A stretch of 64,000 bases of DNA from RGIG3013 sp045538935. GTDB taxonomy: Bacteria > Bacillota > Clostridia > Oscillospirales > Acutalibacteraceae. The position numbers were made by a program, and so were the translations under genes. The notes under the pieces are model-generated. The model was not told the origin of the DNA. It made no database searches and worked only from the letters and a program-made list of their open reading frames with translations. Location: NCBI GenBank assembly GCA_045538935.1, contig JAZQEI010000005.1, forward strand, positions 47,740-111,739, in the 5' to 3' direction. Of the stretch, positions 1 to 10,256 are shown piece by piece; positions within the stretch are counted from its first letter, which is position 1; the number at the start of each line of letters is the position of its first letter.

Positions 1-1468
1 TTGCAATACAAACCGGCACATTATTAAATCCTAAAGCATTTAATTGCTCTATCTGCTTTTTAGCCGCGGGCGTAAATGTAACACCGTCACCACCATATAC
101 CTTTTTAACTACATTTTCTATTTTTTGCTCAATAGAATCGGTATCGGCATAACTAAATGTAAAATTGCCCTTTTCTTCTTCGCAAAGACGTACAACCTCT
201 TTTGCTAGTTCTTCGCCACCCTTTCCACCTTCGGCCCAAACAGTCGAAAGAACTGTATTAACGCCCAGCTCTTTACATTTAGCTATAATAAAGTCTATTT
301 CTTTATCGGTATCGGTTGGGAAACGGTTAACTGCTACAACACAAGGAAGTTTATAAACGTTTTTTATGTTTGCAACATGGCGGAGAAGATTGGGTATTCC
401 CTTTTCTAGTGTTTCGATGTTTTCTTCATTAAGTTCGGTCTTTAAACTGCCGCCGTGCATTTTAAGAGCTCTAACAGTTGCTACTACAACAACTGCATCG
501 GGAGTAAGGCCTGCCACACGGCATTTAATATCTAAAAATTTTTCTGCGCCTAAATCTGCACCAAAGCCCGCCTCGGTAACGGTGTAATCGCCCATTTTAA
601 GAGCCATTTTAGTAGCCATAACCGAGTTACAACCGTGTGCAATATTAGCAAACGGACCACCGTGAACGAAGGCCGGTGTACCCTCTAAGGTTTGCACCAA
701 ATTGGGCTTTAACGCATCTTTTAAAAGTGCAGTCATAGCACCGTGGGCCTTAAGCTCACCGCAAGTAACGGGTTTATCGTCGTAAGTATAACCAACTATA
801 ATTTTAGATAGTCTTTCCTTTAGGTTGGTAATAGATGTAGCAAGACACAAAACTGCCATAATCTCGCTTGCAACGGTAATATCAAAACCGTCTTCACGCG
901 GAACACCGTTAACCTTGCCGCCAAGGCCGTTAACAATGTTGCGAAGTTGGCGGTCGTTCATATCTACACAGCGTTTCCATGTGATTTTACGAACATCAAT
1001 ATTAAGAGCATTACCTTGCTGAATATGGTTATCGAGCATTGCGGCAAGTAAGTTATTAGCAGCACCTATTGCATGGAAGTCACCTGTGAAATGTAGGTTT
1101 ATATCTTCCATAGGCACAACCTGAGCATAGCCGCCACCTGCAGCACCGCCCTTAACACCAAAAACGGGACCTAAAGAGGGTTCTCTAAGGGCTACAGTAA
1201 CGTCCTTGCCTATTCTTCTAAGGCCGTCTGCCAAACCAATTGTGGTGGTTGTTTTACCCTCACCCGCGGGGGTAGGAGTAATTGCGGTAACCAAAATAAG
1301 CTTTCCATTTTCGCGTTTTGAGTCGTTTAAGAGCGATAAATCAATCTTTGCCTTATAATTTCCATATTGCTCTACGTATTTTTGATCTACATGAGCACGC
1401 TCGGCAATTTTAGTAATATGCTCTAATTTGCATTCTTGTGCAATTTCAATATCGGTTTTATACGACAT
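1..1468 (-). CDS. fhs: Formate--tetrahydrofolate ligase, C-terminus cut by window edge
   Basis: This enzyme makes 10-formyl-tetrahydrofolate from formate, THF and ATP. About 489 residues are visible and the gene runs off the left edge. The family is about 555 residues long, so only the C-terminal tail is missing. Translating the minus strand from the ATG at 1468 gives MSYKTDIEIAQECKLEHI. The P-loop TPAGEGKTTTTIGL and the stretches REPSLGPVFGVKGGAAGGG and LHFTGDFHAI follow, all hallmarks of the family. It is the last visible gene of the purine operon, 11 bases after glyA, where it would supply formyl-THF to PurN and the AICAR transformylase. Confidence 0.95.
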   Translation of the reverse strand, partial: MSYKTDIEIAQECKLEHITKIAERAHVDQKYVEQYGNYKAKIDLSLLNDSKRENGKLILVTAITPTPAGEGKTTTTIGLADGLRRIGKDVTVALREPSLGPVFGVKGGAAGGGYAQVVPMEDINLHFTGDFHAIGAANNLLAAMLDNHIQQGNALNIDVRKITWKRCVDMNDRQLRNIVNGLGGKVNGVPREDGFDITVASEIMAVLCLATSITNLKERLSKIIVGYTYDDKPVTCGELKAHGAMTALLKDALKPNLVQTLEGTPAFVHGGPFANIAHGCNSVMATKMALKMGDYTVTEAGFGADLGAEKFLDIKCRVAGLTPDAVVVVATVRALKMHGGSLKTELNEENIETLEKGIPNLLRHVANIKNVYKLPCVVAVNRFPTDTDKEIDFIIAKCKELGVNTVLSTVWAEGGKGGEELAKEVVRLCEEEKGNFTFSYADTDSIEQKIENVVKKVYGGDGVTFTPAAKKQIEQLNALGFNNVPVCIA

Positions 1469-1479
1469 AAAAACACCCC

Positions 1480-2718
1480 TTAGTTATATATTGGGAATTT
1501 TTCGCAAAGAGCCTGAACCTCTGACGACACTCTTTCTTTATTACCCTCGAAATCTTCGATGATATCACTTATCCAACCGGCAATGAGTTTCATCTCATTC
1601 TCTTTAAAGCCACGTGCGGTAACAGCAGGTGTACCAATACGTACACCACTTGTAACAAACGGGCTTTGAGGGTCGTTAGGAATAGTGTTTTTGTTTGCAG
1701 TAATATGAACTTCATCTAATCTGTGTTCTAACTCTTTACCTGTAATTCCCTTGTCGGTAAGGTTTAAGAGCATTAGGTGATTATCGGTACCGCCAGATAC
1801 AATTTTTATACCTCTTTTAATAAGCTCGTCACAAAGAACCTTGGCATTTTTTGCAATTTGCTTTTGATATTCTTTAAATTCATCACTCAATGCCTCGCCT
1901 AAAGCTACTGCCTTAGCAGCAATTATATGCATAAGCGGACCGCCCTGAGTACCCGGAAAAACAGCTTTGTCAATTTGCTTTGCAAACTGCTCTTTGCAAA
2001 GAATCATACCGCCTCTTGGGCCACGAAGTGTCTTATGGGTTGTAGTGGTAACAATGTCAGCATACGGCACAGGTGATGGATGTACACCTGCGGCAACCAA
2101 ACCTGCAATATGAGCCATATCTACCATAAGGTAAGCGCCTACTTCATCGGCAATTTCGCGGCAACGCGCAAAATCTATAACTCTAGAATATGCGCTTGCA
2201 CCTACAACAATAAGTTTAGGCTTGCACTCTTTTGCAAGACGTAGCATTGCATCGTAATCAATAGTTTCGGTAACGTCGTTAACACCATAAGGTACTATAT
2301 TAAAATATTTACCTGAAATATTTACGGGCGAGCCGTGCGATAAGTGACCGCCTTGCTGTAAGTTCATACCCATTACGGTATCGCCAGGGTTTAATAGAGC
2401 AAAGAAAACCGCAAGATTTGCGTTTGCACCCGAATGTGGCTGAACATTAGCATGCTCTGCACCAAACAACTTTTTGGCACGTTCTCTTGCTATATCTTCT
2501 ACAACGTCTACACAGTAGCAACCGCCATAATAACGTTTGCCGGGGTAGCCTTCGGCATATTTGTTTGTAAGAACCGAGCCTGCGGCAAGTAATACCGCCT
2601 TAGACACAATATTTTCAGATGCTATAAGCTCAATATTGTGTTGTTGGCGCTCAAGTTCACTCTTACAAGCAGAGGCGACCTCTGAATCAAAATCTTTTAA
2701 TTCTTCAAAAAAGTTCAT
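1480..2718 (-). CDS. glyA: Serine hydroxymethyltransferase
   Basis: This cytosolic PLP enzyme converts serine and THF to glycine and 5,10-methylene-THF. Its 412 residues are full length. The PLP lysine lies in TTTTHKTLRGPRGG (about K229), and the N-terminal LIASENIVS substrate-site motif is present. It starts one base after the purL stop and is followed by fhs, so it is translated as part of the purine operon. Both products feed purine synthesis: glycine for PurD and one-carbon units for the two formyltransferases. Confidence 0.97.
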   Translation of the reverse strand: MNFFEELKDFDSEVASACKSELERQQHNIELIASENIVSKAVLLAAGSVLTNKYAEGYPGKRYYGGCYCVDVVEDIARERAKKLFGAEHANVQPHSGANANLAVFFALLNPGDTVMGMNLQQGGHLSHGSPVNISGKYFNIVPYGVNDVTETIDYDAMLRLAKECKPKLIVVGASAYSRVIDFARCREIADEVGAYLMVDMAHIAGLVAAGVHPSPVPYADIVTTTTHKTLRGPRGGMILCKEQFAKQIDKAVFPGTQGGPLMHIIAAKAVALGEALSDEFKEYQKQIAKNAKVLCDELIKRGIKIVSGGTDNHLMLLNLTDKGITGKELEHRLDEVHITANKNTIPNDPQSPFVTSGVRIGTPAVTARGFKENEMKLIAGWISDIIEDFEGNKERVSSEVQALCEKFPIYN

Positions 2719-2719
2719 T

Positions 2720-5700
2720 TTAATTCTCCTTAAAATATTTAACTGCAGCCTTGAACATATTTATATCATACTCGCCCGGTACGTTTTTGTAAAGACCCTT
2801 TCCAATACGTTCACTATGGCCCATTTTGCCGAACACTCTGCCATCGGGCGAAGTAATACCCTCAATAGCGCATACAGAGTTGTTGGGATTAAATCGGACA
2901 TCGGCAGTAGCATTACCATTTAGATCTACGTACTGTGTTGCAATTTGTCCGTTTTCAGCAAGTTTATTAACTAATTCATCACTTGCTAAAAATCTGCCCT
3001 CACCGTGAGAAATCGGAACGCAGTAAACATCACCGACATTTGTAAGACTAAGCCATGGTGACTTGTTAGATGCTATACGAGTTCTTACAATTCTAGACTG
3101 GTGACGTGCAATTGTGTTAAATGTAAGTGTTGGGCAGTTTTCATCGGTATCTATAATTTTACCGTAAGGCACAAGACCAAGTTTTATTAAAGCTTGGAAG
3201 CCGTTACAAATACCGCACATAAGTCCATCACGGTTATCTAACAGTTCGGTTACACCTTGTTTAATTTCGGCATTTCTAAAGAATGCAGTAATAAACTTAC
3301 CGCTGCCATCGGGCTCGTCGCCACCGGAGAATCCACCCGGAATAAATATTGCCTGTGACTCTTTAATAAGCGAAGCAAAATTTGCAACGCTACGCTTTAT
3401 GCCATCGCTAGACAGATTATTTATAACCATAATTTCAGGCTCTGCCCCTGCATCGCGTACTGCCTTTGCAGAGTCAAACTCGCAGTTAGTACCTGGGAAT
3501 ACGGGAATAAGAATTCTAGGTCTTGCTACCTTTATTGCAGGTGCAGCTGTATTTTTTGCACCTGTATAATTAATGTTCTTAATATTGTTATTTGTTTGCT
3601 CTATGTTGCAAGAATATACACTTTCAAGCTTATCTTCGTAAATGTTTAAAATACTATTTGCATTTACGCTCTCATTAGCAAACTTAAACTCATCATTATT
3701 AGTAATTACACCTATTTGTTTTCCGATAACAGTATCATCTGCTATTTCTAAAAGGAAAGATGCGTAATTATAACCGAAAATATCATTAAGTGTTAGGTTA
3801 TTATTAAACTCAAAGCCAAAACCATTACCAAATGCCATTTTCATAATGGCCTCTGCAACACCGCCATAGCCTAATGTATAGCAAGAAACAGCCTTTTTGC
3901 TCTTTAAAAGCTCGGCTACAGTACTAAATACGCTAAGCAACGAATCGGTTTTAGGTAGACCGTTTTCATCAAATTCAGGACTTACAAGTACTACCCTATT
4001 GCCTGCAGTTTTAAACTCATTTGTTACAATACGGTCGGTTTTTGTGGTAGTTACTGCAAAGGAAACAAGTGTTGGCGGAACGTCGATATCTTCGAATGTG
4101 CCGCTCATAGAGTCTTTACCGCCAATTGAGCCAATTTGAAGTTCCATTTGAGCCTTAAATGCACCTAGCAATGCGGCTAGGGGTTTGCCCCAACGCTTTG
4201 CATCTTTACCGGGGCGTTCAAAGTATTCTTGGAATGTTAAATATACATCGTTAAAGTCGGCACCGGTTGCAATAAGCTTACATACACTTTCAATTACCGC
4301 TAAATATGCACCGTGATATGGGCTTTTTTCTGTAATAAATGGGTTATAACCCCAAGACATTAAAGAGCAAGTGTTAGTATGCTTTTTCTCAACAGACACC
4401 TTTTGTACCATGCTCTGAATAGGTGTTAACTGATTTTTACCGCCAAAGGGCATAAGCACTGTACCCGCACCTATTGTTGAGTCGAAACGCTCTGATAAAC
4501 CGCGCTTAGAACATACATTAAGATCAGCAGCCAACGCCTTTAAATTATCGGCAAATGTGCCCGAAATTTGCTTTTCAAAATTCTTTGGTGCTCTGGGTGC
4601 AATGTCAATATGCTTTGGCGCACCGTTGGAATTTAAAAATTCGCGGCTAATATCTACTATTTTTTGACCGTTCCAATTCATTACAAGGCGCGGATTTGCC
4701 TTAACCTCGGCAACAACAACTGCCTGAAGATTTTCACGATTGGCAAGTTCTATAAAACGGTCTACATTGTGCTTTTCAATTACAACCGCCATTCTTTCTT
4801 GCGATTCACTTATGGCAAGTTCGGTTCCATCTAGACCCTCATACTTCTTTGGAACTTTATTAAGGTCAATTTGTAAACCATCGGCAAGTTCGCCAATAGC
4901 AACCGAAACACCGCCTGCGCCAAAGTCGTTGCAGCGCTTTATCATAAGGCAGGCTTCTTTATTTCTAAAGAGTCTTTGAAGTTTTCTTTCTTCGGGCGCG
5001 TTACCCTTTTGAACTTGGGCTCCGCATGTTTCTACCGAGTGTGAGTCATGCGATTTAGATGAACCCGTAGCACCACCTATACCGTCACGGCCGGTGCTAC
5101 CACCAAGCAAAACAACTACATCGCCATCTTCGGGAACTTCGCGGCGTACATTTTCTTTAGGAGCCGCAGCAATAACAGCGCCAATCTCCATACGCTTTGC
5201 GGCATATCCGGGGTGATAAAGCTCGTCTACTATACCGGTTGCAAGACCAATCTGGTTGCCATAAGAAGAATATCCTGCGGCAGCAGTAGTAACTATTTTA
5301 CGCTGAGGCAATTTGCCCTTTATAGTCTCGCTAATGGGCTTTAGCGGATCTGCCGCACCGGTTACACGCATTGCGCCGTATACATAAGATCTACCAGACA
5401 ACGGGTCACGTATGGCACCGCCAATACATGTTGCGGCGCCGCCAAAGGGCTCAATTTCGGTAGGATGGTTGTGAGTTTCGTTTTTAAAGAGTAAAAGCCA
5501 TTCTTCGTCGGTACCGTCAACATCTACGGTTATTTTAACTGTACAAGCATTAATTTCTTCAGACTCATCTAGTCTTGGCAATTTGCCCTGACGCTTTAAT
5601 GCCTTTACTGCAACCGTTGCAAGATCCATAAGACAAACTGGCTTTTTAACACCGAGTGTATTTCTTAACTCAATATACTCGTTATATGTGTCTTGTAAAA

Positions 5701-6418
5701 GTTTATCTTCAAATTTTACGTTGTCAATAACAGTTAAGAATGTGGTATGACGGCAATGGTCAGACCAGTATGTATCTATCATTCTAATTTCTGTAATGGT
5801 TGGGTCACGATGCTCAGACTTAAAATAGTCTTGGCAAAATGCTATATCATCAGCATCCATTGCGAGAGAATAATCGTTTACAAACTTCTCTAGACCGCTT
5901 CTGTCAAGATTTATAAAGCCGTTTAACGTATCAACAGTTGTAGGAATATTAAACTTGGTTTTTAAAGTATCAAATGTATCAAGAGTAGCCTCTCTAGACT
6001 CTACGGGGTTAATTACGTATTTCTTTATTTTATCTAATTCTTCGTTGGTTATATCGCCGTAAATTGCATAAATTTTTGCGGTGCGAATCTCGGGACGTTC
6101 ACCCTGAGAGATTATTTGAATACACTGTGCTGCTGAGTCTGCACGTTGGTCAAACTGACCCGGCAAAAACTCAACCGCAAAAATTTTAGCATCTGTTATT
6201 TGCAATGTATCGGTCACGATATCTAACTGCGGCTCTGAAAATACAGTTTTTTTTGCATAATCAAAAAGCTCATCGGTAATATTTTCTGCATCGTAACGGT
6301 TTAAAATACGAACATCACTAACGTTCTTAATATTAAGTAAAGATGTAATATCACTTTTTAAGGATGCCGCTTCATTGGCAAGTTCTTTTTTCTTTTCTAC
6401 ATATACGCGGTATACCAT
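2720..6418 (-). CDS. purL: Phosphoribosylformylglycinamidine synthase, single-chain type
   Basis: This enzyme converts FGAR and glutamine to FGAM using ATP. The 1232-residue chain joins the PurS-like, synthetase and glutaminase parts in one polypeptide, so no separate purS or purQ is expected. The synthetase core shows TYWSDHCRHTTF and FKNETHNHPTEIEPFGGAAT. The C-terminal class I glutaminase shows FPGTNCEFDSA and the nucleophile cysteine in GLMCGICNGFQ. The purD stop and the purL start overlap by one base, so translation is probably coupled. This long clostridial form differs from the split PurSQL of Bacillus. Confidence 0.96.
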   Translation of the reverse strand: MVYRVYVEKKKELANEAASLKSDITSLLNIKNVSDVRILNRYDAENITDELFDYAKKTVFSEPQLDIVTDTLQITDAKIFAVEFLPGQFDQRADSAAQCIQIISQGERPEIRTAKIYAIYGDITNEELDKIKKYVINPVESREATLDTFDTLKTKFNIPTTVDTLNGFINLDRSGLEKFVNDYSLAMDADDIAFCQDYFKSEHRDPTITEIRMIDTYWSDHCRHTTFLTVIDNVKFEDKLLQDTYNEYIELRNTLGVKKPVCLMDLATVAVKALKRQGKLPRLDESEEINACTVKITVDVDGTDEEWLLLFKNETHNHPTEIEPFGGAATCIGGAIRDPLSGRSYVYGAMRVTGAADPLKPISETIKGKLPQRKIVTTAAAGYSSYGNQIGLATGIVDELYHPGYAAKRMEIGAVIAAAPKENVRREVPEDGDVVVLLGGSTGRDGIGGATGSSKSHDSHSVETCGAQVQKGNAPEERKLQRLFRNKEACLMIKRCNDFGAGGVSVAIGELADGLQIDLNKVPKKYEGLDGTELAISESQERMAVVIEKHNVDRFIELANRENLQAVVVAEVKANPRLVMNWNGQKIVDISREFLNSNGAPKHIDIAPRAPKNFEKQISGTFADNLKALAADLNVCSKRGLSERFDSTIGAGTVLMPFGGKNQLTPIQSMVQKVSVEKKHTNTCSLMSWGYNPFITEKSPYHGAYLAVIESVCKLIATGADFNDVYLTFQEYFERPGKDAKRWGKPLAALLGAFKAQMELQIGSIGGKDSMSGTFEDIDVPPTLVSFAVTTTKTDRIVTNEFKTAGNRVVLVSPEFDENGLPKTDSLLSVFSTVAELLKSKKAVSCYTLGYGGVAEAIMKMAFGNGFGFEFNNNLTLNDIFGYNYASFLLEIADDTVIGKQIGVITNNDEFKFANESVNANSILNIYEDKLESVYSCNIEQTNNNIKNINYTGAKNTAAPAIKVARPRILIPVFPGTNCEFDSAKAVRDAGAEPEIMVINNLSSDGIKRSVANFASLIKESQAIFIPGGFSGGDEPDGSGKFITAFFRNAEIKQGVTELLDNRDGLMCGICNGFQALIKLGLVPYGKIIDTDENCPTLTFNTIARHQSRIVRTRIASNKSPWLSLTNVGDVYCVPISHGEGRFLASDELVNKLAENGQIATQYVDLNGNATADVRFNPNNSVCAIEGITSPDGRVFGKMGHSERIGKGLYKNVPGEYDINMFKAAVKYFKEN

Positions 6419-7689
6419 TATTTTTCCTCCAAAGCTTTTAATGCCTTAGCGCCTATATCGCTACGGTAAAATGCATTTTCAAAACTTATTTTTTTGGTTT
6501 TTTCATAAGCAGAATCTATAGCGCCTTTTAAGGTATCACAAACACCTACAACGCCAAGCACCCTGCCGCCGTTTGTTAAAAGTGTGCCGTCTTGCGTCTT
6601 TGCTCCAGCAACATAAACACTATCTAACAAATCGGTTGGAATGTTTATTTCTTTACCCTTTTCGTATTTTACTGGGTAACCTTGTGATGCCATAACAACA
6701 CAGCAAGCATTTTTATTTGCAAATTTAACATCGCAATCTGCCAACGTACCGTTCGTTACCGCTTGCATAATAGTTAATAAGTCGCTCTCGAGTAAAGGTA
6801 AAACAACCTGTGTTTCGGGGTCTCCAAAACGGCAGTTATATTCTATTACCTTAGGGCCATTCTGGGTTAACATAAGTCCAAAGTAAAGGCAACCCTTAAA
6901 AGTTCTACCTTCCATATTCATTGCATTAATTGTTGGAATAAAAATCTTATCCATACAAATATCTGCAATTTCTTTTGTGTAGTAAGGGTTTGGCGCAATA
7001 GTACCCATGCCGCCTGTGTTAAGACCGGTATCATTATCACCCGCGCGTTTATGGTCCATAGAAGAAACCATAGGAACAACTGTTTTGCCGTCGGTAAATG
7101 CTAAAACCGATACCTCTGGACCTGTTAAAAATTCTTCTATAACAATATTATCGCCGCTTTTACCAAAGGCTTTATCGAGCATCATGCTCTTTACGGCATC
7201 TTCGGCTTCTTTTAGAGTGTTTGCTATTATAACACCCTTACCAAGAGCCAAACCATCGGCCTTAATAACGGTTGGAATAGGTGCAGTTTTAAGATATTCG
7301 AGCGCTAAATTTATATCGCTGAATACTTCATATTTTGCTGTGGGTATAGAATATTTTTTCATAAGATTTTTAGAAAAAACCTTACTGCCCTCTATTATTG
7401 CAGCCTTAGCTTCTGGTCCAAAACACTGTATACCCTTTGCATTTAAGGCATCTACCGCACCGAGTACAAGTGGGTCATCGGGAGCAACTACGGCATAATC
7501 TATTTTTGTATTTACGGCAAACTCTACGATTTTTTCAATATCAGTAGCCGCAATATTTATACACTCGGCATCCATTGCTATGCCACCGTTACCGGGCAAA
7601 GCATAAATTTGGGTTACCTTTTGGTTTTCTTTAAGTTTTTTTATGATGGCATGCTCTCTGCCGCCGCCACCTACAACCATTATTTTCAT
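6418..7689 (-). CDS. purD: Phosphoribosylamine--glycine ligase (GAR synthetase)
   Basis: This ATP-grasp enzyme makes GAR from phosphoribosylamine, glycine and ATP. Its 423 residues match the family length. It opens with the N-domain motif VVGGGGREHAI. The ATP-grasp region includes IPTVIKADGLALGKGVII, and the C-terminal part includes EYNCRFGDPETQVVLP. It lies between the AICAR transformylase gene and purL in the operon. Confidence 0.97.
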   Translation of the reverse strand: MKIMVVGGGGREHAIIKKLKENQKVTQIYALPGNGGIAMDAECINIAATDIEKIVEFAVNTKIDYAVVAPDDPLVLGAVDALNAKGIQCFGPEAKAAIIEGSKVFSKNLMKKYSIPTAKYEVFSDINLALEYLKTAPIPTVIKADGLALGKGVIIANTLKEAEDAVKSMMLDKAFGKSGDNIVIEEFLTGPEVSVLAFTDGKTVVPMVSSMDHKRAGDNDTGLNTGGMGTIAPNPYYTKEIADICMDKIFIPTINAMNMEGRTFKGCLYFGLMLTQNGPKVIEYNCRFGDPETQVVLPLLESDLLTIMQAVTNGTLADCDVKFANKNACCVVMASQGYPVKYEKGKEINIPTDLLDSVYVAGAKTQDGTLLTNGGRVLGVVGVCDTLKGAIDSAYEKTKKISFENAFYRSDIGAKALKALEEK

Positions 7690-7708
7690 TTTTTACTCCA
7701 AATTGTTA

Positions 7709-8893
7709 TTAGTGATGGAAAAGACGCATGCCTGTAAATGCCATGGCCATACCGTACTTGTCGGCACACTCAATTACAAGATCATCTCTTATAGAACCGC
7801 CGGGCTCTGCAATGTATTTTACGCCGCTCTTTTTAGCACGTTCGATATTATCGCTAAACGGGAAGAATGCATCAGAACCTAATGCTACACCATCTATAGT
7901 GGCTAAATATTCCTTTATCTCTTCTTCGGTTAAAGGCTCGGGTTGTGATGTAAAGTACTTTTGCCAGTTGCCGTCTGCGCAAACATCTTCTTCGTTTTTA
8001 TTTATGTAGCCATCTATAACGTTGTCGCGGTCAGGTCTGCCAAGAGTATCTTTAAACGGTAAATTCAACACCTTTTCGTGCTGACGCAAAAACCAAGTAT
8101 CTGCCTTACCGCCTGCAAGACGTGTGCAGTGAATTCTTGACTGTTGACCTGCGCCAACGCCAATAGCTTGGCCGTCATATGCAAAACAAACCGAATTTGA
8201 CTGTGTGTATTTTAAAGTAATAAGCGAAATTATTAAATCGCGAACAGCACTTTCGGGTAACTCTTTATTATTGGTTACTATGTTACTTAAAAGTTCGCGG
8301 TTGATTTTAAAGTTATTTCTTCCCTGCTCAAAGGTTATGCCATAAACCTGCTTATGTTCAATTTCGGCAGGAACAAAGTTGGGGTCAATTTTAACTATAT
8401 TATAACTGCCCTTTCTTTTGCTCTTTAATATTTCTAAGGCCTTAGGCTCGTAGCCTGGGGCTATAACACCGTCAGATACCTCACGCTTTATCATAAGAGC
8501 AGTGGTAACATCGCAAACATCAGACAATGCAACCCAGTCACCAAAAGAGCACATTCTGTCGGTTCCTCTGGCTCTTGCATACGCGCATGCTAAAGGAGAA
8601 TCGTCAAGTCCTTCAATATCGTCTACAAAGCAAGCCTTTTTTAAGTTATCAGAAAGTTTTAAACCTACCGCTGCAGATGTTGGGCTAACATGCTTAAACG
8701 ATGCTACTGCGGGCATATTTAAAGCCTCTTTTAACTCTTTAACAAGCTGCCAAGAGTTAAAAGCATCTAAAAAGTTTATAAAACCGGGTCTGCCGTTTAA
8801 AATCTCAATTGGCAAATCGCTATTATCGTGCATAAAAATTTTTGCAGGCTTTTGGTTGGGGTTACAGCCGTATTTAAGTTCAAACTCTTTCAT
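7709..8893 (-). CDS. purH: Stand-alone AICAR formyltransferase (PurH C-domain type)
   Basis: This protein transfers the formyl group of 10-formyl-THF to AICAR, giving FAICAR. Its 394 residues correspond only to the transformylase domain of classical PurH. Family motifs visible include VASFKHVSPTSAAVG (the KH pair near the active site), GAGQQSRIHCTRLAGGKAD and DAFFPFSDNIERA. The N-terminal IMP cyclohydrolase (MGS-like) domain of ordinary bifunctional PurH is absent. A PurO-like cyclohydrolase encoded 11 bases upstream is the likely replacement. The symbol purH is used in a broad sense. Confidence 0.9.
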   Translation of the reverse strand: MKEFELKYGCNPNQKPAKIFMHDNSDLPIEILNGRPGFINFLDAFNSWQLVKELKEALNMPAVASFKHVSPTSAAVGLKLSDNLKKACFVDDIEGLDDSPLACAYARARGTDRMCSFGDWVALSDVCDVTTALMIKREVSDGVIAPGYEPKALEILKSKRKGSYNIVKIDPNFVPAEIEHKQVYGITFEQGRNNFKINRELLSNIVTNNKELPESAVRDLIISLITLKYTQSNSVCFAYDGQAIGVGAGQQSRIHCTRLAGGKADTWFLRQHEKVLNLPFKDTLGRPDRDNVIDGYINKNEEDVCADGNWQKYFTSQPEPLTEEEIKEYLATIDGVALGSDAFFPFSDNIERAKKSGVKYIAEPGGSIRDDLVIECADKYGMAMAFTGMRLFHH

Positions 8894-8904
8894 TAGTTTT
8901 CTCC

Positions 8905-9636
8905 TTAGTTGTTCTTGTTTATAATAATTTCTTCTGCTTTTCCTGTTTTAAGACATACTGCTCTTACAAAAAGTGATACTTTATTATCTTGGTTTAAGTT
9001 TGTCCAAACAAGGTCTGCAAGTTCTTGTGCGGTTTGGGGAAGTTCAACTTCCTCGGGCTCGCCGTAAAACGACGGAATAGGATTACCGTCGCACTTATAT
9101 GTATGAATAAAATGGCCTATACCATTTTCGGATACGTAGTTATAAAAATAACGACTGCAAGCATTTTCTCTGCCATTTGCAGATTTTAAAATAGACATTT
9201 TATACGAAAAATCAGCATTTGCAAAATCGTAATTTAAAATACCCGAAATACGCGGTGTAAAGTTAGGTGCATCGGGCTCAAACTCACGGGTTTCACATGC
9301 CTTTTCAAAGCCAAATTCATGATCCACACTATTTATGTAGTCAAATATAGTGTTGGTTTGGTCACCATTGGTAATAATGTCTATATTACCATCATTTGCG
9401 GTTAAATAGGGGTTATAAATAATTAGGCTTGGGTCAGAAAGCTTGCTTTCATCAAAAGCTTTTGTACGCATGCCGCCCTCAAAACGCTCAAAAACACGGT
9501 TGCGTGAATTTTCACTTCTGCCCATTATAAAATAGGCTATCATAGCTTTTTGACCATCTTTAGATTTGCCTATAACTATACCTCTACCGGGGTATGTATT
9601 GTTTGATAAAAGAGTTTCTAAACTAAATAAAGCCAT
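8905..9636 (-). CDS. purO: PurO-like IMP cyclohydrolase
   Basis: This protein probably closes FAICAR to IMP, the last step of the pathway. Its 243 residues resemble the archaeal-type PurO family (IMP_cyclohyd), with NTYPGRGIVIG, AYFIMGRSENSRNR and the NGDQTNTI segment. It is not homologous to the PurH cyclohydrolase domain. The start is the ATG at 9636, with AAAGGTG spaced in front. A GTG nine bases earlier lies inside that ribosome-binding site. Family assignment is from recalled motif similarity. The position next to a transformylase that lacks its cyclohydrolase half strongly supports the role. Confidence 0.85.
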   Translation of the reverse strand: MALFSLETLLSNNTYPGRGIVIGKSKDGQKAMIAYFIMGRSENSRNRVFERFEGGMRTKAFDESKLSDPSLIIYNPYLTANDGNIDIITNGDQTNTIFDYINSVDHEFGFEKACETREFEPDAPNFTPRISGILNYDFANADFSYKMSILKSANGRENACSRYFYNYVSENGIGHFIHTYKCDGNPIPSFYGEPEEVELPQTAQELADLVWTNLNQDNKVSLFVRAVCLKTGKAEEIIINKNN

Positions 9637-9641
9637 TTTTT

Positions 9642-10256
9642 TCACCTTTTATTTTTACTTATAATATCGGCCGATACCGTTTCTACGGCCTTGGGTAAAA
9701 TTTGCCATTCTGCAAGGCGCATTACACGTTTTTGCAAAGTTTCGGGTGTATCGTTACTAAGTATATTGACCGCTTTTTGCATAATAATTTCGCCGCCATC
9801 GGGTATTTCGTTAACAAAATGCACCGTGGCGCCCGTTACCTTAACTCCCTTTTCTAATGCCGCTTCGTGCACTTTTAAGCCGTAAAAGCCCTCGCCGCAA
9901 AATGACGGAATTAAGGACGGATGAACATTTATTATGCGTTTTGGGTAACGCTTTGTAAAGTTCTCACTAAGTATTACCATAAAGCCGGCCAAAACAATAA
10001 TATCAATATTCTCTTTCTCTAACAAATCAATAACATTTTGTTCGAACTGCTCTTTGCTGCCCGAGTCTTTTTTAGTTATAACAGCGGTTTTTATCTTGGC
10101 CTCTTTTGCCCTTGTTAAAGCGTAAGCATCTGGTTTATTAGAAATAACAAGTTCTATTTTTCCGCTTGTTAAAATGCCTTTTTTCTCGGCATTTATTAAG
10201 GCCTGCAAATTTGTTCCGCCACCCGATACCAAAACTGCTATTTTGGCAACACTCAT
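9642..10256 (-). CDS. purN: Phosphoribosylglycinamide formyltransferase
   Basis: This folate-dependent GAR transformylase makes FGAR. Its 204 residues match the family. It shows the N-terminal VSGGGTNLQALI phosphate loop, INVHPSLIPSF with the catalytic Asn and His, and GATVHFVNEIPDGGEII with the catalytic Asp. Its start overlaps the purM stop by four bases (ATGA), which indicates coupled translation. Confidence 0.96.
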   Translation of the reverse strand: MSVAKIAVLVSGGGTNLQALINAEKKGILTSGKIELVISNKPDAYALTRAKEAKIKTAVITKKDSGSKEQFEQNVIDLLEKENIDIIVLAGFMVILSENFTKRYPKRIINVHPSLIPSFCGEGFYGLKVHEAALEKGVKVTGATVHFVNEIPDGGEIIMQKAVNILSNDTPETLQKRVMRLAEWQILPKAVETVSADIISKNKR

